The notes under the pieces were generated by a model that saw nothing but the letters and a program-made list of their open reading frames with translations, was not told the origin of the DNA and did no database searches. Position numbers and translations under genes: made by a program. DNA of 64,000 bases. Origin: Cellulomonas gilvus ATCC 13127. Lineage in GTDB: Bacteria > Actinomycetota > Actinomycetes > Actinomycetales > Cellulomonadaceae. The stretch is from NCBI RefSeq assembly GCF_000218545.1, contig NC_015671.1, positions 2,914,001 to 2,978,000 of the forward strand, given 5' to 3'. Below, piece after piece: positions 17,450 to 29,096 of the stretch; the first letter of the stretch is position 1, and the number at the start of each line of letters is the position of its first letter.

Positions 17450-17763
17450 CCGTCCGGATGGCAGACCGGCCGTCCGCCATGTGACATCACCCCGGTCCTC
17501 GACCTGGGACGACGCCCGCTCCCCTATCCGTCACGCGCGATCGGCGGTACACAGGGCTCACAACTGCAGAGCCGCGAGGGCACCCACGCGCAGGTGTAGC
17601 CCACCTTCGGGCAGGTCGACCGGGCTGGTCCCGTAGCGAACCGTAGAGATGCACGCTTGATCACCCTCGCGTCCGCAGACGAACGGCGGCGTCCCCCAGG
17701 GGCGCCGCCGTCTCGCGTCCCCGCCGCGCCGCCGTCTCGCGCCCGCACCCACGCCGCAGAAGG
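17450..17763. other. 314-base intergenic region with no confident gene
   Basis: Between the HAD gene and the Fic-like gene there is no protein frame with normal codon usage. The part from about 17540 to 17670 is visibly less GC-rich than the surroundings and has small inverted elements (GGCTC/GAGCC at 17556-17574). Further on there is a strong hairpin at 17685-17709 and a 16-base direct repeat (GCGCCGCCGTCTCGCG at 17702 and 17726). A small RNA is possible, because mycobacteria carry the 6C sRNA in the syntenic Rv3660c-Rv3661 area. No run of six C, the mark of 6C RNA, is seen. Confidence 0.4.
17685..17709. terminator. Strong hairpin downstream of the convergent HAD and Fic-like genes
   Basis: GGCGGCG pairs with CGCCGCC, and the interior CCCC pairs with GGGG around a single A, with a one-base bulge. 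It lies between the stops of two convergent genes, the right place for a shared terminator. No T-run follows. Confidence 0.55.
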
Positions 17764-18630
17764 TCAGGTCGGGAGCGTGGCCGTCAGGACGCCGTCGGCC
17801 ACGCGACGCGCCTCGGCCGCACCCGCGACCACCGCGTCCGAGCAGGCGGTGAGCCAGCGCGCCACGCCCTCCGGCCGGCCGGTGGCATAACCCGCCGCGG
17901 CCGCGACGTACTGCTGCGGCGCGGCCGCCCACGCGACCTCCGGGAGCACCGAGCCGGTCGGGTCCAGCCCGCCCGCGGTGACCATGACCCGGAACGCGAG
18001 CCGCGCGACCAGGCCGTTGCCCGCCACGAACGGCCGGACCGCCAGGATCTCGGCGTGCACCAGCGCCGCGACGACGAGCGCGGGTGCGCCGCTCGTCGCG
18101 ACCGTCCGGGCGAGCAGGTCCACGCGCGCCGCGACCTCACGCCCGAGGGGTGCGGGACCCAGCCCGGTCACGTCGCGCGCTGGCTCGGTGGTGCGCAGCC
18201 GGCCCAGCGCGTCGGGTGCGAGCCAGCCGGCGCCGACGAGCGTGTGCGCGCGGGCCAGCAGCTGGGGCAACGGCGGCAGCGCCGCGCCCTCGCGCCCCCC
18301 CAGATCGGGCATGAGGCGCTCGGCGAACGCTGCCCCGCGCACGGCCCCGGCGAGCACCGCCTCGGGCCCGGCGGGCGGCTCGGCGGACGTGGGCGCGGCC
18401 GGGCCAGGAGCCGCCGCGGTCCCGGTGGCGTACCCGCGTGCGAGCTCGAGCGGCAGCCGCGCCCCCTCGAGGCCCGCGCTCGCCTGTGCGGCGCGTACCC
18501 CGGCCTCGGCGCGGACCTCGCGCCACCGGCGCCGGTACGCCTCGTGCCAGCGCAGCTCGGCGCACGCCGCACGCGCGCGCTCGACGCCGTCCGCGGCGAT
18601 CTCGACCCAGCCGGCCAGCACGTCGTCCAC
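17764..18630 (-). CDS. Fic-like protein with degenerate active-site motif
   Basis: The 288-residue, mostly helical protein resembles Fic-domain proteins (AMP transferases). The core region is ALVHAEILAVRPFVAGNGLVARLAFRVMV. The canonical motif is HPFxxGNGRxxR; here Arg199 replaces the catalytic His and Leu207 replaces the Arg of GNGR. AMP transfer by the normal mechanism is therefore not expected. Close actinobacterial homologues next to Tad loci are often named oxidoreductase without evidence. The GTG at 18630 gives VDDVLAGWVEIAADG. Its true role is unknown; an ancestral Fic fold reused for binding is one option. Confidence 0.65.
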   Translation of the reverse strand: MDDVLAGWVEIAADGVERARAACAELRWHEAYRRRWREVRAEAGVRAAQASAGLEGARLPLELARGYATGTAAAPGPAAPTSAEPPAGPEAVLAGAVRGAAFAERLMPDLGGREGAALPPLPQLLARAHTLVGAGWLAPDALGRLRTTEPARDVTGLGPAPLGREVAARVDLLARTVATSGAPALVVAALVHAEILAVRPFVAGNGLVARLAFRVMVTAGGLDPTGSVLPEVAWAAAPQQYVAAAAGYATGRPEGVARWLTACSDAVVAGAAEARRVADGVLTATLPT

Positions 18631-18757
18631 GCCCCCGACGCTACCGACCGCGACGGCGCGCCCGGACCCGCGCCGCGCACGGACCCCGCGGCGCACCCAG
18701 ACCGGCGGCGCGCACGGACCAGCGGCGCGTCGGCGGCCCGGGGGGCACACTGACGCC

Positions 18758-20146
<1,389 letters not shown>

Positions 20147-20149
20147 GCG

Positions 20150-21277
20150 TCAGCGGAAGGCGCCGCGCACGTACTGGGGCTGGTAGCCGGTGGTCGCCAC
20201 GCGCTCGAGCGGCACGTCCGCGGCGGGCTCGGGCGTGACGGGCAGCTCACCCAGTCGTACCCCGAGCTCGGCGGCGGCGCGCAGCGGCCAGTGCGGGTCG
20301 CGCAGCGCACCACGGCCGACGAGCACCGCGTCCGCGGACCCGTCGGCGAGCACCTGCTCGGCGAGCGACGGGTCCTCGAGGATGCCGACTGCCGCGACCG
20401 GCAGCCCGGACACCTCGCGCACACGGCGGGCGGCGGGCACCTGGTAGCCGCGCTCCACGGGGATCGCGGCGAGCGCGTTGCCGCCGGTGGACACGTCCAC
20501 CAGGTCGACCCCGTGCGCCGCCAGGCTCGCGGCCACGTGCGCGACGTCGTCGACCTCGAGCCCACCGGGCGTCCAGTCGGTCGCGGAGACGCGCACCAGC
20601 AGCGGGCGGTCGTCGGGCCACGCGGCGCGCACGGCGTCGACGGTCTCGACGAGCAGGCGTGCGCGGCCCTCGGGCGAGCCGCCGTACTCGTCGGTGCGCT
20701 GGTTGGACAGGGGCGACAGGAACTGGTGCAGCAGGTAGCCGTGCGCGGCGTGCACCTCGACGACGTCGAACCCCGCCGCCACCGCACGGCGGGCGGCCGC
20801 CGCGAACGCCGCGGGGACGGCCGCGACCTGCTCGGTGGTCAGCTGCGCGGGTGCCGCGAGCTCGGGGAACGCCACCGGCGAGGGCGCCACGGTGGTCCAG
20901 CCGCCCTCGGAGGGCGCGATCGAGCCGGTGGATGACGAGAACGGCCGGTGCACGGACGCCTTGCGGCCGGCGTGCGCCAGCTGCACGCCGACGCGCGTGC
21001 CGCGCGCGTGCACGAAGTCGGTGACGCGACGCCACGCGGTCGCGTGCTCGTCGGACCACAGCCCGGCGTCCTGCGGCGTGATCCGCCCCTCGGGCAGCAC
21101 CGCGGCCGCCTCGGTCAGCAGCAGCCCGAACCCGCCCGACGCACGTGCGCCCAGGTGCACGAGGTGCCAGTCGTCGACGAACCCGTCGACCGACGAGTAC
21201 TGGCACATGGGCGCGAGCCAGGCCCGGTTGGTGAACGTGGTGCCGCGCAGCGTGAGGGGCGAGAACAGGTGGGTCAC
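20150..21277 (-). CDS. NADH:flavin oxidoreductase, old yellow enzyme family (YqjM-like)
   Basis: This is a 375-residue FMN enzyme that reduces activated C=C bonds. The opening LFSPLTLRGTTFTNRAWLAPMCQYSSVDGFVDDWHLVHLGARASGGFGLL is the YqjM-type signature. The substrate-binding His pair appears in VEVHAAHGYLLHQFLSPLSNQRTDEYGGSPEGRARLL, and FMN phosphate binding is in DAVLVGRGALRDPHWPLRAA. The GTG at 21277 begins exactly at the conserved VTHLFSP. The physiological substrate is unknown; oxidative-stress or xenobiotic reduction is usual. The stop lies three bases past the convergent malic-enzyme stop. Confidence 0.92.
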   Translation of the reverse strand: MTHLFSPLTLRGTTFTNRAWLAPMCQYSSVDGFVDDWHLVHLGARASGGFGLLLTEAAAVLPEGRITPQDAGLWSDEHATAWRRVTDFVHARGTRVGVQLAHAGRKASVHRPFSSSTGSIAPSEGGWTTVAPSPVAFPELAAPAQLTTEQVAAVPAAFAAAARRAVAAGFDVVEVHAAHGYLLHQFLSPLSNQRTDEYGGSPEGRARLLVETVDAVRAAWPDDRPLLVRVSATDWTPGGLEVDDVAHVAASLAAHGVDLVDVSTGGNALAAIPVERGYQVPAARRVREVSGLPVAAVGILEDPSLAEQVLADGSADAVLVGRGALRDPHWPLRAAAELGVRLGELPVTPEPAADVPLERVATTGYQPQYVRGAFR

Positions 21278-21367
21278 GCCCGTGCGAACCGTACGCCCCG
21301 GCGCGCGTGTTCCCGGGCCAGCCTTTCGTCCCACGACCTGGACACGTGTGTGCGCGAGCCTGGTCGG

Positions 21368-22300
21368 GTGCTGAGCATCGAGGAAGGCGTCGAGACACAG
21401 GTCGACGCGGCCGTCCACAAGGTGGACCTGCTGCGGACCCCGTGGCTGTTCCTGGTCCGGACCATGCTGGCGGGCGCCTACATCGGCATCGGCGTGGTCA
21501 TCATGGTCACCGCCGGCGGGCCGCTGGTGCAGGCGGGCTCCCCGTTCGCGCCGCTCGTCAACGGCCTGGTGTTCGGCGTGGCGCTGACCATCGTCGTGGT
21601 CGCGGGTGCCGAGCTGGCCACGTCCGCGATGATGATGCTGACCCAGGGCGCCATGCGCGGTCGCATCGGCTGGGGCCGCGCGGGCCTGACGCTGCTCGCG
21701 GTGCTCGCGGGCAACCTCCTGGGCGCGCTGGTGTTCGCGGTCCTGGTGCACACGTCGGGCATCGTGGCCCCCGGCACCGCGGCGGGCGACACGATCGCCG
21801 GGATGATCGAGCACAAGTCGCAGGAGACGACGCTGCAGCTCGTCGTGCGCGGCATCCTGTGCAACCTGCTGGTCTGCCTCGCGGTGTGGTGCTCGACGCG
21901 CCTTCGCAGCGAGGGCGCCAAGATCGCGGCGATCTTCGCGTGCGTCATGGTGTTCATCACCTCGGGTTTCGAGCACGTCGTCGCGAACATGACGACGTTC
22001 TGGCTGGGCGTGCTCGGCGGGCTGCCCGAGGCCACCGCGGCCGAGTTCGCGCGGAACGTGCTCGCGGTCGGGCTGGGCAACACGATCGGCGGCGCCGTTC
22101 TCGTGGGCGCGGCCTACGCCTACCGCCCGCGCGCCGCGCACCCGACGCTCACGGAGACCCTCTCCGAGACCCTTCATGCGACGCTTCCCGACGAGCCCGC
22201 CGCCGCAGCGGTAGACGCGTCCGTCGAGGTCCCGGCGCCGCGCGTGACGGCCGACACGCCGTCGGCAGCCAGCGCACCGGAGCAGCCCGTCCTACGGTGA
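21368..22300 (+). CDS. Formate/nitrite transporter family channel
   Basis: The 310-residue membrane protein of the FNT family is a pentameric channel for formate, nitrite or related small anions. It has the six-helix pattern and the conserved GAELATSAMMMLTQG (first half), RGILCNLLVCLAVW (NxLVC, the FNT signature helix) and SGFEHVVANMTTFWLG (pore His region). A 70-residue Pro/Ala-rich cytoplasmic tail follows the last helix and is unusual in length. The GTG at 21368 is next to the conserved amphipathic N-terminus. Formate and nitrite cannot be told apart by eye. Confidence 0.9.
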   Translation: MLSIEEGVETQVDAAVHKVDLLRTPWLFLVRTMLAGAYIGIGVVIMVTAGGPLVQAGSPFAPLVNGLVFGVALTIVVVAGAELATSAMMMLTQGAMRGRIGWGRAGLTLLAVLAGNLLGALVFAVLVHTSGIVAPGTAAGDTIAGMIEHKSQETTLQLVVRGILCNLLVCLAVWCSTRLRSEGAKIAAIFACVMVFITSGFEHVVANMTTFWLGVLGGLPEATAAEFARNVLAVGLGNTIGGAVLVGAAYAYRPRAAHPTLTETLSETLHATLPDEPAAAAVDASVEVPAPRVTADTPSAASAPEQPVLR

Positions 22301-22350
22301 CCGGAGCGGTGGCGCACGCAGCGCGCCACCCCGGCACCGAGGGGACGGCG

Positions 22351-23274
22351 ATGAGCACCTCCGACGACACGCCCGGCCGCACCGACGAGACGGCACGGGC
22401 CGACGAGTCCGGGCCCGCTGCTCCCCCGGTGGCCGAGCCCGTCCCCGCACCCCCGGCCACGGAGCCCGCCGTGGACACGGGCAAGCACGCGGTGGTCCGC
22501 CCGGCCCCGGTGCCGCCGCCTCCGGCGCGCCCGGACGCCACGGCGCCACAGACGCCCGTCCCGGCGACGACGGACACCACGGCCGTGCCCGCCGCGGCGC
22601 CGGACCCCGTGGTGGCGGCCACTCCCGCGCGCGCCGAGGTACCTGTGCGCCGGCCGGTCGCCGCAGCCACGGCGCCCGCGACGGCATCGCCCACGCCGAC
22701 GCCCACGGCGGAGCAGACCGCCGTGCACCCGGCGCCCGAGCCCGTGGAGACCGACCCCCGGCCCGACCAGAAGCCGGAGCTGTTCCCCGCGCCGAACGCG
22801 CCGCGCACCACGACGTGGGGCACGCACGTGCTCGGTGCGCTGGTCGGCCTGCTGCTCGCGCCGCTGGCCGCGGGCGTGCTGCTGCTCGGGCAGTCGCGCA
22901 TCCTGGCCGAGCAGGCGCCCGGCTGGGACGCGTCGCTCGACGTCACGGGCATCGTGCTGGTGGGGCTCGGGCTCCTCGCTCTCGGCTGGGTCGCGATCCT
23001 GGCGGTGTGGACGCCCGCGGCGCCGATCACGGGCGGTCTGGTGGTCGGGGTGATCGGCGGGTTCGCCCTCATCGCACCGGGGATCGCGCGCAGCCAGACG
23101 CTGCGCGTCGTGGACTCGGACGGCTGGCGCACCACGGTCACGCAGGTCACGGTCGCGGGAACGTCGGGCACATTGATCGTCGCGGGCTTCCTGGTCCTGA
23201 TCGCCGGCCTGGTCGCGGTGCTCGCCCACCGGCGCGGTGTCCGCCTGGGGGCGTTCCGCGAGCGCCACCGCTGA
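22351..23274 (+). CDS. Membrane protein with Pro/Ala/Thr-rich cytoplasmic N-terminus
   Basis: This is a 307-residue protein of unknown function. Residues 1-150 are low-complexity Pro/Ala/Thr/Val. Four membrane helices follow (LGALVGLLLAPLAAGVLLLG, VTGIVLVGLGLLALGWVAIL, ITGGLVVGVIGGFALIAPGI, TLIVAGFLVLIAGLVAVLA), with a loop WRTTVTQVTVAGTSG before the last and a basic tail RRGVRLGAFRERHR. The ATG at 22351 follows GAGGGGA. Proteins of this design are common in Cellulomonas-type genomes, but I cannot name a function. It is 50 bases after the FNT gene, perhaps the same transcript. Confidence 0.8.
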   Translation: MSTSDDTPGRTDETARADESGPAAPPVAEPVPAPPATEPAVDTGKHAVVRPAPVPPPPARPDATAPQTPVPATTDTTAVPAAAPDPVVAATPARAEVPVRRPVAAATAPATASPTPTPTAEQTAVHPAPEPVETDPRPDQKPELFPAPNAPRTTTWGTHVLGALVGLLLAPLAAGVLLLGQSRILAEQAPGWDASLDVTGIVLVGLGLLALGWVAILAVWTPAAPITGGLVVGVIGGFALIAPGIARSQTLRVVDSDGWRTTVTQVTVAGTSGTLIVAGFLVLIAGLVAVLAHRRGVRLGAFRERHR

Positions 23275-23435
23275 TCCGCCGTGCCCTGACCGCACCCTCG
23301 TCGTCCGCGCACGGACGGCACGCCGTGACTGCCTCGCGACTTCGGGAGGTTCCGGACCCCCGGGACGACTAGGGTTCCGAGTCGGGGGGACCTTGGTCCC
23401 GCCTCTGCATCGACGTCGCTGCACAGGAGGATCGC

Positions 23436-25424
<1,989 letters not shown>

Positions 25425-25612
25425 CGCCGGCCTCCTGCAAACGATTAGGGCGTGGCCGGGCGTCGGCACGCCTGGTTGTCTCGTCGGCGTACGCACCCGC
25501 GCGCTCCCAGCCCGACGCGCGGGTGTCGCCACGGCCCGGCCACACCGGGCCAGATCGAGAAGCGGGGTGCCGCGCGCACAGGCCCTCCGAGGCTCAGGAA
25601 CGAGGAAGTTTC

Positions 25613-27016
25613 ATGAGGTCTCGTCGACCTGCCCTGATCGCGAGCGCGGCAGCAGCCTCGCTCGTCGCCGCGCTCGGCGTCGCGGCACTGTCCTCCACGG
25701 CCACGGCCGCGACACCACCCGGGCTGCACGTCTCCGGGACGCAGCTCGTGGAGAAGGACGGGACGCCGTTCGTGGCGCGCGGCGTCAGCCACGCCCACAC
25801 CTGGTACACGTCGCAGACCGCGACCGCGATCCCGGCGATCCGCGCCGCGGGCGCCAACGCGCTGCGCGTGGTGCTGTCCGGCGGTGACCGCTGGACCAAG
25901 AACGACGCCGCCGACGTCACGAGCATCATCAACCAGTGCAAGGCCAACCAGCTGATCTGCATGCTGGAGAACCACGACACCACCGGCTACGGCGAGCAGT
26001 CGGGCGCCGTCACGCTGGACAAGGCCGCCGACTACTGGGTGAGCATCGCCTCGGCCCTCAAGGGCCAGGAGGACTACGTCCAGATCAACATCGGCAACGA
26101 GCCCTACGGCAACAACGCGACGACGAACGCCGGGTGGGCCGCGGACTCCGTGGCCGCGATCGCCAAGCTGCGCGCCGCGGGCCTGCACCACAACATCGTG
26201 ATCGACGCGCCGTCGTGGGGGCAGGACTGGGCGGGAATCATGCGCGACCAGGCCCAGACGGTCGCGGCGGGCGACCCGGACGGCAACGTCCTGTTCTCCG
26301 TCCACATGTACGGCGTCTACAACAACGCGACGACGATCCGGTCCTACCTGGACGCGTTCAAGGCCAAGGGTCTGCCGCTGGTGATCGGCGAGTTCGGTTT
26401 CGACCACTCCGACGGCAACCCCGACGAGGACACGATCATGGCCGAGGCCGTCGCGCGTGGTCTGGGCTACTACGGCTGGTCCTGGTCCGGCAACGGCGGC
26501 GGGGTCGAGTACCTCGACATGGTGACGGCGTTCAACCCCGCGCAGAAGACCACGTGGGGCACGCGGATCTTCGACGGCGCCAACGGCATCAAGGCGACCG
26601 CGGTCACCGCGAAGGTCTACGGCGGCGTGCACCCGACGCCCACGCCCACACCCACACCGACGCCCACGCCCACGCCCACACCCACCGCGACCCCGACCAC
26701 GCCGGAGCCGACGCCCACCACGGCACCCGGCTCGTGCACCGCGACGTTCCGGGTCGTCGGCGCCTGGCCGGGCGGGTTCCAGGGCGCGGTGACGGTCAAG
26801 GCGGGCGCCACGCCGGTCTCGTCGTGGTCGACGTCCTTCACGCTCTCGGGCGCGACGATCCAGCAGGGTTGGGGCGGGACGTTCAGCGGCACCAGCGCGG
26901 TCACCGTGACCAACGCCGCCTGGAACGGCGGACTGGGCGCGGGCGCCACCACCGAGTACGGCTTCATCGGCTCGGGCGCGGCCCCCACCACGCCGCCGGC
27001 GGTCACCTGCCGCTGA
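25613..27016 (+). CDS. Secreted GH5 beta-mannanase with CBM2
   Basis: The 467-residue extracellular enzyme is predicted to cut beta-1,4-mannans. A signal peptide (residues 1-33, probable cut after TATA) leads to a GH5 domain of the subfamily 8 type, with GVSHAHTWYTSQTATAIPAIRAAGANALRVVLSGG. The acid/base is Glu163 in INIGNEPYG and the nucleophile is Glu260 in VIGEFGFDHSDGN. A Thr-Pro linker (residues 341-370) joins a C-terminal family 2 cellulose-binding module (Cys375 to CR, with NAAWNGGLGAGATTEYGFIGSG). The ATG at 25613 follows AGGAAG. Mannanase is preferred over endoglucanase because of the HAHTWY and DRWTK patterns. Confidence 0.88.
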   Translation: MRSRRPALIASAAAASLVAALGVAALSSTATAATPPGLHVSGTQLVEKDGTPFVARGVSHAHTWYTSQTATAIPAIRAAGANALRVVLSGGDRWTKNDAADVTSIINQCKANQLICMLENHDTTGYGEQSGAVTLDKAADYWVSIASALKGQEDYVQINIGNEPYGNNATTNAGWAADSVAAIAKLRAAGLHHNIVIDAPSWGQDWAGIMRDQAQTVAAGDPDGNVLFSVHMYGVYNNATTIRSYLDAFKAKGLPLVIGEFGFDHSDGNPDEDTIMAEAVARGLGYYGWSWSGNGGGVEYLDMVTAFNPAQKTTWGTRIFDGANGIKATAVTAKVYGGVHPTPTPTPTPTPTPTPTPTATPTTPEPTPTTAPGSCTATFRVVGAWPGGFQGAVTVKAGATPVSSWSTSFTLSGATIQQGWGGTFSGTSAVTVTNAAWNGGLGAGATTEYGFIGSGAAPTTPPAVTCR

Positions 27017-27029
27017 CGCGCGAACCTGC

Positions 27030-27067
27030 CACCGGCCCCTCGCTCCCCCTGGAGCGGGGGGCCGGTG
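27030..27067. terminator. Strong terminator hairpin after the mannanase gene
   Basis: CACCGGCCCCTCGCTCC pairs along its whole length with GGAGCGGGGGGCCGGTG (17 positions, one T-G pair) around a CCCT loop. It starts 14 bases after the mannanase stop and ends 10 bases before the stop of the convergent flavoprotein gene, so it could end transcription from both sides. Confidence 0.85.
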
Positions 27068-27076
27068 CCGTGCCGG

Positions 27077-28867
27077 TCAGCCGGGCGGCGTGAGGTGCTC
27101 GAGCAGCGTGCGGACCGCGTCCCGGCCCGCACGGTTCGCGCCGATCGTCGATGCCGACGGCCCGTACCCCACCAGGTGCACACGCGGGTCGGCCACCACG
27201 CGCGTGCCGTCCATCACCACACCGCCGCCGCTCGCGCGCAGGCGCAGGGGCGTCAGGTGGTCGAGCGCGGGCCGGTAGCCGGTCGCCCACACCACGGTCC
27301 TGGCCACGACCTCGTCGGGACCGTCCACCCAGGCGCCGAGCGCCCGCGCCTCGTCGTCGGGTGCGGCCGGGTCCACCGCGTCGTGCGACCGCGGCGGTCC
27401 GTCCCACGCGACGCCGTCGGGCGTGAGGCGCGAGAACGGGGGCCGCGCGCGCAGCACACCGGCCGCGATGCCCGCGCGGTACTCGTCCGTGAGCGGCAGC
27501 CCGGTCACGGACACGATCGACCCCGGCGGCAGCCCCGCACGCGTGCGCTCGTCGACCAGCGCGACCGCGGCCCGCCCGACCTCGGGCGTGAACTGCCCGT
27601 CCCGCCACAGCGGCGGGCGGCGCGTGACCCACGTGGTCGTGGTCACGCGCGCGAGCGCCAGCAGCAGCTGCACCGCGGACGTCCCGCCGCCCACCACGAC
27701 GACGTGCCCGTCGGCGAGCTCGGCAGGTTCCCGCACGTCACGCGAGTGGAGCTGACGGCCCGTGAAGACCTCACGCCCGGGGTAGGCGGGCCAGAACGGC
27801 TTGCGCCAGGTCCCGCTCGCGTTGACCAGCCCGCGCGCGTGCCACCGCACCGTCGTCTCGGGCGCGTCCACCAGGTGCGACGTCACGGTCAGGCGCTCAC
27901 CGGCGTCCTCGACACGCGTCACGGTCACGGGCCGCTGCACGTGCAGGCCGAACGCCTCCTCGTACTGCGCGAAGTAGTAGGGCACCGCGCGCGCCGCGCT
28001 CTCGGCCGGGTCCGGGACCAGCAGCGGCATGCCCGGCAGGTCGTGCACGCCGTGCGCGTCCATCACGCGCAGCCCGGGCGCCCGGTGCTGCCACGCACCC
28101 CCGGGCGCCGGCGCGTCGTCGAGCACCACGAACGTCGCTGCGGCGTCCTCCCACCCGCGGTCACCCACCGGCACGAGCCCGGCCTTGCGGAGGTGGTAGG
28201 CCGCCGACAGGCCCGCCTGCCCGGCACCGATCACGACGACGTCCACCAGCACGCCGTCCGGGGCCCCCGCCGCGCGCTCCGGCTTGCCCGCGGTGGCCGC
28301 GCGGCGGCGGCGTGACCGGCTCACGGGAGGTGCCGCGGGTCCGTCCTCGGCGTGGTCCGCATCGCCCGGAGCGGGCGCGTCGCCGGGACCGGCACCCGAC
28401 GACGCCGGCTCCACGGCCCGCGCCCGACGCGCGCGGCGCCCGGACCCGGCCGCGGACTGACCGGTCCGCGGCGCGCGGTCCGGCGCGGGACCAGCGGTGC
28501 CAGGTGCAGCGGTGTCGGGTGCAGCGGTGTCGGGTGCAGCGGTGTCGGGGACGGTCGCGTCCCGGGCCGCCTCGGCGGCGCGGTCGGCCGCGCGTAGCGT
28601 GCGCCGGGTCTCGCGGCGCGTGACGCGCTGCGTGGGTACCTCGTCGGGCGCCGGGCGCTCGTCGTCGGACGTCACGTGAGCCCGCGCGGGCGGCGTGGCG
28701 CTCCGGGCGGCGCGCTGCACGGGCAGCGCGCGGGTCGCGACGTCCACCGCGTCCAGGGGCACACCCGGCTGACCCGAGGGCCGCGCGGACGCGGTCCCGG
28801 ACCCGCTGGGCGGGGCCGCGTCAGGGGTCCCTCGACCGTGATCACGAGGGTCGGGGGTCTGCTCCAT
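27077..28867 (-). CDS. Flavin monooxygenase-like FAD/NAD(P)-binding protein with long disordered N-terminus
   Basis: The 596-residue protein's enzyme part begins near residue 207 with VDVVVIGAGQAGLSAAYHLRKAGL (FAD Rossmann motif). A second dinucleotide fold follows (HVVVVGGGTSAVQLLLAL), then the ATGYRP motif. This layout matches the putative flavin-containing monooxygenase/CzcO-like group. The first 205 residues are Ala/Pro/Arg-rich, without a visible fold, and contain the repeat PDTAAPDTAAPDTAAPGTA. The ATG at 28867 was chosen for the uninterrupted frame with biased codon use, but a shorter form starting near residue 205 cannot be ruled out. The substrate is unknown. Confidence 0.78.
   Translation of the reverse strand: MEQTPDPRDHGRGTPDAAPPSGSGTASARPSGQPGVPLDAVDVATRALPVQRAARSATPPARAHVTSDDERPAPDEVPTQRVTRRETRRTLRAADRAAEAARDATVPDTAAPDTAAPDTAAPGTAGPAPDRAPRTGQSAAGSGRRARRARAVEPASSGAGPGDAPAPGDADHAEDGPAAPPVSRSRRRRAATAGKPERAAGAPDGVLVDVVVIGAGQAGLSAAYHLRKAGLVPVGDRGWEDAAATFVVLDDAPAPGGAWQHRAPGLRVMDAHGVHDLPGMPLLVPDPAESAARAVPYYFAQYEEAFGLHVQRPVTVTRVEDAGERLTVTSHLVDAPETTVRWHARGLVNASGTWRKPFWPAYPGREVFTGRQLHSRDVREPAELADGHVVVVGGGTSAVQLLLALARVTTTTWVTRRPPLWRDGQFTPEVGRAAVALVDERTRAGLPPGSIVSVTGLPLTDEYRAGIAAGVLRARPPFSRLTPDGVAWDGPPRSHDAVDPAAPDDEARALGAWVDGPDEVVARTVVWATGYRPALDHLTPLRLRASGGGVVMDGTRVVADPRVHLVGYGPSASTIGANRAGRDAVRTLLEHLTPPG
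28503..28547 (-). repeat. Three perfect tandem copies of a 15-bp unit inside the flavoprotein gene
   Basis: The unit GGTGCAGCGGTGTCG (plus strand) occurs at 28503, 28518 and 28533 with no mismatch and encodes repeated PDTAA in the protein. A decayed copy precedes it. Because 15 is a multiple of three, gain or loss of units would lengthen or shorten the N-terminal region without a frameshift. Confidence 0.9.
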
Positions 28868-29096
28868 GGCCGGTCCAACGTACGGCACGAGGCACCGCTC
28901 GCCCCAGGCCCGGACCGGCCCGCGGACGTTCCTCGACAAGGCCCACACACGTGGCGCCCGGTATGCGGCGAACGCCCGACGAGGCCCGGTCGCCGACCCC
29001 GGTCGCGAGCACCCGGGCGGCGACCGCAACGGGTGAACTGTCGCCCGGTCGGGTGAGCACGTGCCGCGCGGGTGCCCGGCGTGATGGGATGGCCGG

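Noticed and set aside
17524..17748. Short minus-strand frame with several Cys (CPKVGYTCAWVPSRLCSCEPC)
   Set aside because: Codon third positions are not GC-biased like real genes here and there is no ribosome-binding site; kept only as part of the unexplained intergenic region.
25437..25450. AAACGATTAGG upstream of the mannanase as a LacI-type operator
   Set aside because: Only one half matches; there is no symmetry, unlike the site upstream of the GH48 gene.
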